A stretch of 5,798 nucleotides of DNA from Acidobacteriota bacterium (GTDB taxonomy: Bacteria; Acidobacteriota; Terriglobia; Bryobacterales; Bryobacteraceae), in the NCBI GenBank assembly GCA_003223065.1, contig QHXU01000371.1, forward strand, positions 1-5,798, written 5' to 3'. Both the position numbers and the translations under genes were made by a program. The notes under the pieces were generated by a model, which saw nothing but the letters and a program-made list of their open reading frames with translations, searched no databases and had not been told where the DNA came from. This document shows positions 1 to 4,749 of this stretch, piece after piece (within the stretch, counting starts at the first letter, position 1; every line of letters begins with the position of its first letter).

Positions 1-2
1 TT

Positions 3-44
3 CTGCGCACCAAGGACCTGCTTACAGAAGGAGAAGGAATCTGA
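3..44 (+). CDS. Possible 3' end of an upstream gene (partial)
   Basis: One frame is open from the left edge and reads LRTKDLLTEGEGI before a TGA at 42-44, only 2 nt before the cysH ATG. This tight junction is typical of genes in one operon, and the cysH ribosome binding site would then lie inside this coding tail. Thirteen residues are too few to name a product. In sulfur-assimilation operons the upstream partner is often a sulfate adenylyltransferase or a sulfite/nitrite reductase, but that is context only. The fragment could also be chance open frame. Confidence 0.35.
   Translation: MRTKDLLTEGEGI
28..38 (+). promoter_or_regulatory. Ribosome binding site of cysH
   Basis: A purine run holds two overlapping Shine-Dalgarno cores: AAGGAG at 28-33 (13 nt before the ATG) and AAGGA at 34-38 (8 nt before it). 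The second has the better spacing and supports ATG 47 as the start. Confidence 0.7.
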
Positions 45-46
45 CA

Positions 47-715
47 ATGTCTTCGCCGAATTACGAAGCGGAAGCCAATGGCTGGATTGACGAGGCGCTT
101 GCGGCCTCGGCTGGCGCCGAGTGTGTCACCTCCAGCTTTCAGGCCGAGTGCGTCGTGCTGGTGCACATGCTGGTCTCGCGGCGGCCGGGAATTCCCGTGC
201 TCTTTCTCGATACCGGCTATCACTTTCCGGAGACTTACGCCTATCGGGATCAGATCACGGCGCAATGGAATCTGAACCTCCTCAATCTCACGCCGAAGCT
301 CACAGTGGATGAACAGGAATCTCAATTCGGTTTGCTTTACCGGACTTCGCCTGATCGCTGCTGCGGCATGCGAAAAGTCGATCCATTGTTCGCCGCGCTT
401 GAATGCTACGACACCTGGTTTGCTGCGCTGCGGCGCGAGCAATCCAAATCGCGCGCAAACCTTCAAGCCGCCGACGATTTCAAGCTTCCATCCGGCAAGC
501 GGCTGCGGAAAATCAGTCCGCTGGCCAACTGGTCCGCGCGCCACGTCTGGGCGTATCTCGAGCGGCACGGCATTCCGCGGATGCCGCTTTATGAAGAAGG
601 CTACACAAGCATCGGCTGCATGCCGTGTACATCCGTTCCGGTCGACGCCAACGATCCCCGGTCCGGCCGGTGGTCGGGCGCCAAGCTCGAGTGCGGGATT
701 CACATCCAAGGCTGA
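47..715 (+). CDS. cysH: Assimilatory adenylylsulfate (APS) reductase, CysH family
   Basis: This cytoplasmic enzyme reduces activated sulfate (APS, possibly also PAPS) to sulfite with thioredoxin-type electrons, a core step of assimilatory sulfate reduction. The 222-residue product is near the usual family length of about 230-250. Visible landmarks are a PP-loop-like segment SSFQAE (29-34), FLDTGYHFPETY (53-64), and the RREQSKSRA motif (129-137). CCGMRK carries Cys105-Cys106, CMPC carries Cys191 and Cys194, and ECGIH near the C-terminus carries the expected catalytic Cys216. The CC plus CxxC set is the [4Fe-4S] ligand pattern of bacterial APS reductases and is absent from E. coli-type PAPS reductases, so APS is the likelier substrate. 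The start at ATG 47 has a good ribosome binding site. The next gene begins 5 nt after the stop, so the two are almost certainly co-transcribed. No frame damage is seen. Confidence 0.93.
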   Translation: MSSPNYEAEANGWIDEALAASAGAECVTSSFQAECVVLVHMLVSRRPGIPVLFLDTGYHFPETYAYRDQITAQWNLNLLNLTPKLTVDEQESQFGLLYRTSPDRCCGMRKVDPLFAALECYDTWFAALRREQSKSRANLQAADDFKLPSGKRLRKISPLANWSARHVWAYLERHGIPRMPLYEEGYTSIGCMPCTSVPVDANDPRSGRWSGAKLECGIHIQG

Positions 716-720
716 AGCCC

Positions 721-1479
721 ATGGAATTTCTGCTGGGATTCGTGATCGCCATCATGATCGGGCTCACGGGCGTGGGCGGAGGCGTCATCACCGCGCCGGT
801 GTTGACCCTGTTTCTTGGCGTTCCGCCGGCCGAAAGCGTGGGCACCGCGCTGGTGTTTACCGCGCTCGTAAAGCTGGTCGCTGCGCCCCTCTATCTGGCG
901 CGGCGCCAGGTGAATTTCCGGCTGCTGGCGTTGTTGCTGGCCGGCGGATTGCCCGGGGTTGTGGCCGGCTCCTACACGCTTAATCGGCTGAACGCGGATC
1001 ATCGGAAGGGACCGCTGCTTGCGGTGCTCGGCGGGACCATCATCGCGATGGCATTCCTCAATCTTTATCGTCACGTGAAAAGCGCGCAGGATGCGGCGGC
1101 CTCTTCGGCGCGCGACCGTTCGCGGTGGCTTCCGTTGATCGCGTTGCCGATCGGAGCAGAAGTCGGCTTCTCTTCGGCGGGCGCGGGCGCGCTCGGTTCG
1201 CTTGTGCTGATGACTGTAACGCGGCTCTCAGCCGCCGAAGTGGTGGGAACCGACGTTTTGTTCGGCCTGGCGCTGTCCCTTGCCGGCGGCGGAATCAGCC
1301 TGGGGGCCGGGAACTACCACGCTGCCCTGGCGCTGAAGCTGAGCCTCGGCGGAGTGGCGGGAGCCTTCGTTGGGGCGAACCTGCTTTCCATATTGCCCCC
1401 GCGGCCATTTCGGGTGGCCTTATCGTTGTGGCTGGTTTCCCTCGGAGGCCAGTTATGCTGGCGCGCGATCGCCGGCTGA
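721..1479 (+). CDS. Sulfite exporter TauE/SafE family membrane permease
   Basis: This is a 252-residue polytopic inner-membrane protein of the TauE/SafE (formerly DUF81) family, whose members move sulfur-containing anions such as sulfite, sulfoacetate or sulfate. The family's two-fold internal repeat is visible: GLTGVGGGVITAPVL (14-28) followed by a PPAESVGTALVF stretch, and later GFSSAGAGALGSLVLM (149-164) followed by SAAEVVGTDVLF. About seven or eight hydrophobic segments can be traced (roughly 3-23, 40-60, 66-87, 98-117, 136-165, 175-195, 200-223, 228-246), with a polar loop near 117-136. ATG 721 lies 5 nt after the cysH stop. The same frame is open upstream to an ATG at 625, but that start would overlap cysH by 91 nt and add a charged, non-membrane leader, so it is unlikely. 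Coupling to cysH suggests either sulfite efflux to relieve toxicity or sulfate uptake; the sequence cannot separate these. Confidence 0.9.
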   Translation: MEFLLGFVIAIMIGLTGVGGGVITAPVLTLFLGVPPAESVGTALVFTALVKLVAAPLYLARRQVNFRLLALLLAGGLPGVVAGSYTLNRLNADHRKGPLLAVLGGTIIAMAFLNLYRHVKSAQDAAASSARDRSRWLPLIALPIGAEVGFSSAGAGALGSLVLMTVTRLSAAEVVGTDVLFGLALSLAGGGISLGAGNYHAALALKLSLGGVAGAFVGANLLSILPPRPFRVALSLWLVSLGGQLCWRAIAG

Positions 1480-1502
1480 GCATGAACGCATAAATTCTGT
1501 TC

Positions 1503-1940
1503 TCATTTCTTCTTGCCCGCGGCCGCCTTTTTTATTAGCGAGGCGGCCTTCTTTGCGTCCGCCTCAATATCGAAGCCAGCGACAGCCGAGTATCTTCTGC
1601 CAATCACCTGCGCGACCAGAAAGGTCAGATTGATTCCCGCATCCGCGATCGCCTGGGCAATCGCGTATCCCAATCCAGGCTTATTGTCGCCGTCAATGAG
1701 CAGCGTAGGAATGGCAGACGCGCTCAGCCCTGCGCCCTGTGCAGCCGTAGTGACCTTCTTTCCCGTGACCGGGTACACCTCGATTGCGGCTCTGTTCGCG
1801 CTGCCGGGATAGCGGTAGCCCATAACGACCTGAAGGTCGGAACCGGTCTCGGCAAGCGGCTTGAGCGTTCGCGCCAAGACTCCCACCGTGTTCTCGACCT
1901 CGGTCCGCCAAAGCGTGATTTGTCTGACTGTCAGTGGCAT
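1503..1940 (-). CDS. Stand-alone tandem ACT-domain protein
   Basis: The product is a 145-residue soluble protein with two ACT-like halves. The first (about residues 4-55) has the layout of a strand, then ENTVGVLARTLKPLAETGSDLQ as the helix, then a strand ending near IEVYPV. The second (about 70-135) has IPTLLIDGDNKPGLGYAIAQ, then a helix leading into INLTFLVAQVIGRRYSAVAGF. The xDxPG-like turn (GDNKPGLG) and the alternating hydrophobics are what one expects of ACT folds, which usually bind amino acids or other small ligands and regulate. No catalytic domain is attached. The C-terminus is Lys/Ala-rich (SLIKKAAAGKKK). ATG 1940 is preferred because GGGAGGG lies 9 nt upstream; a longer open frame reaches 2039 but its extra residues do not resemble the fold. 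The gene converges with the permease gene. Its ligand and partner cannot be told from the sequence. Confidence 0.78.
   Translation of the reverse strand: MPLTVRQITLWRTEVENTVGVLARTLKPLAETGSDLQVVMGYRYPGSANRAAIEVYPVTGKKVTTAAQGAGLSASAIPTLLIDGDNKPGLGYAIAQAIADAGINLTFLVAQVIGRRYSAVAGFDIEADAKKAASLIKKAAAGKKK
1521..1555 (+). terminator. Possible terminator of the cysH-permease operon, inside the convergent ACT gene
   Basis: A perfect 8-bp inverted repeat, GGCCGCCT at 1521-1528 and AGGCGGCC at 1541-1548, with a 12-nt loop, is followed on the plus strand by TTCTTT. It begins 41 nt after the permease stop, a sensible place for a factor-independent terminator. Its T tract is imperfect, and the repeat lies in Lys/Ala-rich codons of the ACT gene, which could create it by chance. 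On the minus strand no T tract follows. Confidence 0.35.
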
Positions 1941-1948
1941 GTGTCCAT

Positions 1949-1955
1949 CCCTCCC
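1949..1955 (-). promoter_or_regulatory. Ribosome binding site of the ACT-domain gene
   Basis: On the minus strand GGGAGGG is followed by 9 nt and then the ATG at 1940. This is a strong match to the anti-Shine-Dalgarno sequence and fixes the start well downstream of the first ATG of the open frame. Confidence 0.7.
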
Positions 1956-1989
1956 AAGGAATCTGCGACGCCAATCTCCGGCCAAGAAG

Positions 1990-2018
1990 ACTGTATCACC
2001 GGCGATTCGCTGAATCAA
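1990..2018 (-). promoter_or_regulatory. Candidate sigma-70-type promoter for the ACT-domain gene
   Basis: Read on the minus strand, TTGATT (plus coordinates 2013-2018) is followed by exactly 17 nt and then TACAGT (1990-1995). Each hexamer matches 4 of 6 consensus positions. The predicted transcript would start near 1983 and give a leader of about 40 nt carrying the ribosome binding site. The position and spacing are right, but the match is only moderate. Confidence 0.42.
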
Positions 2019-2064
2019 GAACCCGCCGCAACTCGGCAAAGCCGCGCTTCCGGCCGGCCGTGGT

Positions 2065-2102
2065 TTGACACCAGCGCCGATTCATTACAAAGTTTCTACA
2101 AT
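2065..2102 (+). promoter_or_regulatory. Candidate promoter elements upstream of the CRTAC1-type gene
   Basis: A perfect TTGACA lies at 2065-2070. A TACAAA at 2086-2091 gives a short 15-nt spacer, and a better -10 match, TACAAT at 2097-2102, is 26 nt away and has no own -35 hexamer. The stretch is AT-rich relative to its surroundings, which fits a promoter. Which pair is used, if either, cannot be decided by eye. Confidence 0.33.
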
Positions 2103-2105
2103 ACT

Positions 2106-2115
2106 TTAGCGCTAA
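2106..2115. promoter_or_regulatory. Perfect 10-bp palindrome, operator-like
   Basis: TTAGCGCTAA is its own reverse complement. It begins 3 nt after the TACAAT hexamer, so it would cover a start site at that promoter. This is a typical position for a repressor site, but no regulator is encoded in the window and a single 10-bp palindrome can be chance. Confidence 0.28.
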
Positions 2116-2233
2116 CGCAACGCGAAGCTCCCTGGTCTTGCAGCCAGGCGGTGGCTACATCGCCAGATTCGCACCATAGACTCCGATTGCGGCGCATATC
2201 ATCCGAAGGCGGCTGCTCGTATAACATGTCCGT

Positions 2234-3961
2234 ATGGGTCATGGCTCACGCGCGGTATTCGCTCGAACCGCCGTTGCGCTAGGCTTGTTCCTGCTACTTT
2301 GCCGTCCCGCGGGCATCGGCGCCTTTCAGGGGATGGTCTCGCCCACGCGCACACCCCGGCCCATCAATATCCAGACCAATCTCCGTCCGATCAAGGTCGA
2401 TTTCAGGGACGTCGCGATTGAGGCGGGGCTGACAGCCCAGAATGTTGTGGGAGGAAAGGATGTTAAGAAGTACATTCTCGAGGCCACCGGCAATGGAGTG
2501 GCGATCTTCGATTTTGACAATGACGGCCTGATGGACATCTTTCTGCCGAATGCGACCACGCTGGACACTAAGGACGCCGGCGAGAAATCGACGAGCCATC
2601 TTTACAGGAACATCGGGAAATTGCGGTTCGAGGATGTCACGCGTAAAGCTGGGTTGGATCGGGTCGGGTGGGGGCAAGGCGTGTGCGTTGGCGATTATGA
2701 CAATGACGGATTCAAGGACCTGTTCGTCACCTACTACGGGCATAGCGTCCTCTACCATAACGAGGGGGATGGAACGTTTCGGGATGTCACCAAGGAAAGT
2801 GGTCTGTACTCGGATGAAGTTCGCTGGGACACCGGCTGCACGTTCGTCGATTATGACCTTGACGGCAAGCTCGACCTGGTAATCGGGGGATATCTGGAGT
2901 TCGATCGCAGCAAGATTCCCGAGCCCGGCGCCAGCTCGTATTGTCAATGGAAGGGGTTGCCGGTCATGTGCGGCCCGAGGGGACTGCCGCCCGGACGCAA
3001 CCGTCTTTTTCATAATAAAGGCCAAGGAAAGTTTGAAGATGTCTCGACAGCAAGCGGCATAGGCAAGCCGACGGGCTGTTACGGGTTCACTGTACTTGCG
3101 TCCGATTTCGATAATGACGGTTACCCGGACCTCTACGTAGCTTGCGATTCAACACCCAGCCTGCTGTATCACAACCAAAAAAACGGAACATTCGAAGAAA
3201 TTGGCGTTGCTTCAGGGAGCGCGCTGAATGAGGATGGCCAGGAGCAGGCCGGCATGGGGGTCGCGGTCGCCGATTATGACGAGGACGGCTATTGGGACAT
3301 TGTAAAGACCAATTTCAGTGACGATACGCCCAGTGTGTATCACAATGACCGCGACTGCACGTTTACGGACAAAGTGTACGTATCCGGCCTGGGAACACAT
3401 ACCCAGCACCTCGGGTGGGGAATCAATTTCCTCGATGTCGACCATGACGGCCGCAAAGAGATTCTGATTATCAACGGCCACGTTTACCCGGAAGTCGAGC
3501 GCAGCTCGCTCCATATCAACTACCGCCAGCCACGACTCTTATACTGGAACGTGGGCGGCGGCAAGTTTAAAGACATCTCGGATTCGTCGGGCGCGGGAGT
3601 TTCAGATTCCTGGTCGTCACGAGGATCGGCCACCGGTGACCTGGATAATGACGGATCGCTCGAGGTGGTCATCAACAACATGGGCGACCGGCCCAGTCTC
3701 CTGAAAAACTTCGGAACGAAGAAGAACTGGCTCCTGGTGCAGTGCGTGGGAGTGAAATGCAACCGCGATGCGGTGGGGGCGCGTGTGTACGTTTATGTGG
3801 GCGATCGTAGGATTTCAGGTGAAATCCAGAGCGGCTCCAGTTTCCTGTCACAAAACGATCCGCGGCTGCATGTCGGTTTGGCCGATGATGCCTCGTACAA
3901 GCGCATCGAAGTCCAGTGGCCGGGAGGAGCAAGGGTGCAGCGAATCGAATCGTGGTGCTGA
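2234..3961 (+). CDS. Secreted CRTAC1-family FG-GAP/VCBS protein with ASPIC/UnbV domain, 3' end frameshifted
   Basis: The 575-residue product is probably exported: basic MGHGSRAVFAR is followed by a hydrophobic core (about 12-23) and a likely cleavage near residue 30. Seven calcium-type loops mark an FG-GAP/VCBS beta-propeller: FDFDNDG (92), GDYDNDG (153), VDYDLDG (205), SDFDNDG (290), ADYDEDG (346), LDVDHDG (400) and GDLDNDG (468). A Cys-containing insert with YCQWKG and CGPRG (236-250) is characteristic of CRTAC1-type proteins. An ASPIC/UnbV domain (about 514-571) includes GARVYVY, SGSSFLSQND and VQWPGG. Such proteins are thought to act in extracellular binding; no enzyme activity is assigned. 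The domain breaks off as RIESWC; in the frame read from 3940 the sequence continues NRIVVLKQNTGSRLVLVQP, the usual kind of ending, up to a TAG at 4048-4050. A small deletion between CGAATCGA-type repeats could explain this. ATG 2234 is the first start after an in-frame TAA at 2222; its ribosome binding site is poor. Confidence 0.88.
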   Translation: MGHGSRAVFARTAVALGLFLLLCRPAGIGAFQGMVSPTRTPRPINIQTNLRPIKVDFRDVAIEAGLTAQNVVGGKDVKKYILEATGNGVAIFDFDNDGLMDIFLPNATTLDTKDAGEKSTSHLYRNIGKLRFEDVTRKAGLDRVGWGQGVCVGDYDNDGFKDLFVTYYGHSVLYHNEGDGTFRDVTKESGLYSDEVRWDTGCTFVDYDLDGKLDLVIGGYLEFDRSKIPEPGASSYCQWKGLPVMCGPRGLPPGRNRLFHNKGQGKFEDVSTASGIGKPTGCYGFTVLASDFDNDGYPDLYVACDSTPSLLYHNQKNGTFEEIGVASGSALNEDGQEQAGMGVAVADYDEDGYWDIVKTNFSDDTPSVYHNDRDCTFTDKVYVSGLGTHTQHLGWGINFLDVDHDGRKEILIINGHVYPEVERSSLHINYRQPRLLYWNVGGGKFKDISDSSGAGVSDSWSSRGSATGDLDNDGSLEVVINNMGDRPSLLKNFGTKKNWLLVQCVGVKCNRDAVGARVYVYVGDRRISGEIQSGSSFLSQNDPRLHVGLADDASYKRIEVQWPGGARVQRIESWC

Positions 3962-4050
3962 AGCAGAACACAGGTTCGCGCCTCGTCCTTGTTCAACCCG
4001 AGATGCACGCGTTCGCGTTCCACCCCGGCTATCGCAAAAATCCCCGCTAG
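3940..4050 (+). pseudogene. Out-of-frame remnant of the ASPIC/UnbV C-terminal tail
   Basis: From 3940 this frame reads ANRIVVLKQNTGSR and then LVLVQPE, ending in a TAG at 4048-4050. It has the form of the closing strand of ASPIC/UnbV domains, which the main frame lacks. It overlaps the last codons of the main frame and fills nearly all of the gap to the DinB gene stop at 4055. No start codon or ribosome binding site suggests separate translation, so it is best read as the detached 3' end of the preceding gene. A sequencing or assembly error is also possible. Confidence 0.6.
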
Positions 4051-4054
4051 TTCC

Positions 4055-4576
4055 TTACTCTCCGGCCTTCGACCACGGCGGCACAATGCCGTTCATTCGG
4101 GCGTACGCAATCAATTGGCCCATGTGCTCGTTGGCGTGAATGATGATCCGGAGGTACATGCCGTCGACATTCGCGTCCCGATCGGCAATCTTCACTTTGC
4201 GCTGAAGGTCATCGGGCTTGACTGAAGCGTGAGCCGTCTTCACAGCATCCAGTGAGCGCTTTAACCAGTCGACCACGTCCGCCTTCGCGGTCACGGTCTT
4301 TTCCATATCGGACGACTTGATGTCGGCAGGCATTTTCGGACCTGTGACGCTCAACAAATAGAAGTTCGCTAGAGCGATGTGCATGTAGACTTCGCTCATC
4401 GACCGTACGCCCGGCGCGGGCCGCCACGCGAACTTTTCGGCCGGCGTCGCCTGGGCGAGCGCCATCAATTGCCGTGAAACGTGGCCCCACTCCCCGTCAT
4501 AGCCTTGCCAGATGCCCTCCGGCTGGGCGTGTAGGGTTGCGGTGCCTAAGACAATAGCCAGTAAGGACGTTTTCAC
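4055..4576 (-). CDS. Exported DinB-superfamily protein
   Basis: With a GTG start at 4576 the product has 173 residues. It opens with a signal peptide, VKTSLLAIVLGTATLHAQ, cleaved probably after HA. The rest has the four-helix layout of DinB/YfiT-type proteins. The three histidines expected to bind metal are present: His66 in VYMHIALANF, and His147 and His151 in HANEHMGQL. Family members are often thiol-dependent transferases or of unknown function; the SOS name dinB does not imply a polymerase here. The GTG start is chosen because it places the signal peptide at the N-terminus and a GGAGG lies 4 nt upstream. The alternative ATG at 4672 would add 32 Arg/Gly-rich residues ahead of the signal peptide. 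The gene converges with the CRTAC1-type gene, and an insertion sequence ends about 110 nt upstream. The substrate is unknown. Confidence 0.83.
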   Translation of the reverse strand: MKTSLLAIVLGTATLHAQPEGIWQGYDGEWGHVSRQLMALAQATPAEKFAWRPAPGVRSMSEVYMHIALANFYLLSVTGPKMPADIKSSDMEKTVTAKADVVDWLKRSLDAVKTAHASVKPDDLQRKVKIADRDANVDGMYLRIIIHANEHMGQLIAYARMNGIVPPWSKAGE

Positions 4577-4584
4577 GTTTCCTC
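4577..4584 (-). promoter_or_regulatory. Ribosome binding site deciding the GTG start of the DinB-like gene
   Basis: On the minus strand a G-rich run ends in GGAGGAAAC directly before GTG. The GGAGG core is strong though the 4-nt spacer is short. It supports the GTG at 4576 over the upstream ATG at 4672. The run of seven or more G residues may be prone to length change. Confidence 0.55.
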
Positions 4585-4688
4585 CCCCCCCTCGCGCCCC
4601 GTTGGCGCGCCAGTCTTTCAGTCTACCCCGCCGACGCTTGTCCAAAGCCGGCATCCAGGGCAACCGAAACAAGGGCCTCCCAGGGGCC
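4585..4688. other. Host leader region between the DinB-like gene and the insertion sequence
   Basis: About 100 nt of host DNA remain upstream of the DinB-like start. On the minus strand a TAGACT (about 4620-4625) could be a -10 element, but no good -35 stands at the right distance. The original promoter may be weak, or lie beyond or in the insertion sequence. Confidence 0.3.
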
Positions 4689-4704
4689 TGTCGGTAGCTT
4701 TTGA

Positions 4705-4741
4705 ATCTGTCCGCTTTTATTAACAGACGATCTGTCCGCTT
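4705..4741. repeat. Two direct copies of ATCTGTCCGCTT at the insertion-sequence end
   Basis: Identical 12-mers lie at 4705-4716 and 4730-4741, 25 bp apart start to start, which is close to two and a half helical turns. A third, degenerate copy may be TGTCGGTAGC at 4689-4698. The second copy is part of a dyad ACAGA-CGA-TCTGT (4724-4735 region). Arrays of this kind at a terminus are commonly transposase-binding sites; that role is inferred here. Confidence 0.6.
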
Positions 4742-4749
4742 GCTTCATG

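Larger units (their letters stand above)
1941..2233. other. Divergent intergenic region
   Basis: These 293 nt separate the minus-strand ACT gene from the plus-strand CRTAC1-type gene. They hold the two candidate promoters and the palindrome listed separately. There is also a GC palindrome CGGCCGGCCG at 2051-2060 just before the TTGACA, and a short hairpin CCTGG/CCAGG at 2131-2135 and 2144-2148. I see no tRNA, no riboswitch that I recognise and no credible gene. Confidence 0.6.

Noticed and set aside
309..983. Long plus-strand open frame across cysH and the permease gene
   Set aside because: It is rich in Arg, Ala and Ser with no recognisable motif, and overlaps two well-supported genes in another frame; it is a GC-driven shadow.
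1941..2039. N-terminal extension of the ACT-domain protein to an ATG at 2039
   Set aside because: The strong ribosome binding site at 1949-1955 and the promoter-like hexamers inside the extension favour the start at 1940.
2125..2190. tRNA-like stretch containing cttgcagccagg and gattcgcacc
   Set aside because: There is no acceptor stem and no proper T-loop GTTCGA-type sequence at the right spacing; only a short CCTGG/CCAGG hairpin is present.
2294..3025. 243-codon minus-strand open frame opposite the CRTAC1-type gene
   Set aside because: Its repeated VIVKI/VIVII-like stretches mirror the FG-GAP repeats on the other strand; it has no domain of its own.
3941..3961. Programmed ribosomal frameshift at the end of the CRTAC1-type gene
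   Set aside because: There is no slippery heptamer such as A AAA AAG or X XXY YYZ and no obvious stimulatory structure; a mutation or sequence error is simpler.
4577..4672. N-terminal extension of the DinB-like protein to an ATG at 4672
   Set aside because: It would put an Arg/Gly-rich leader before a clear signal peptide; the GTG at 4576 has a GGAGG in front.
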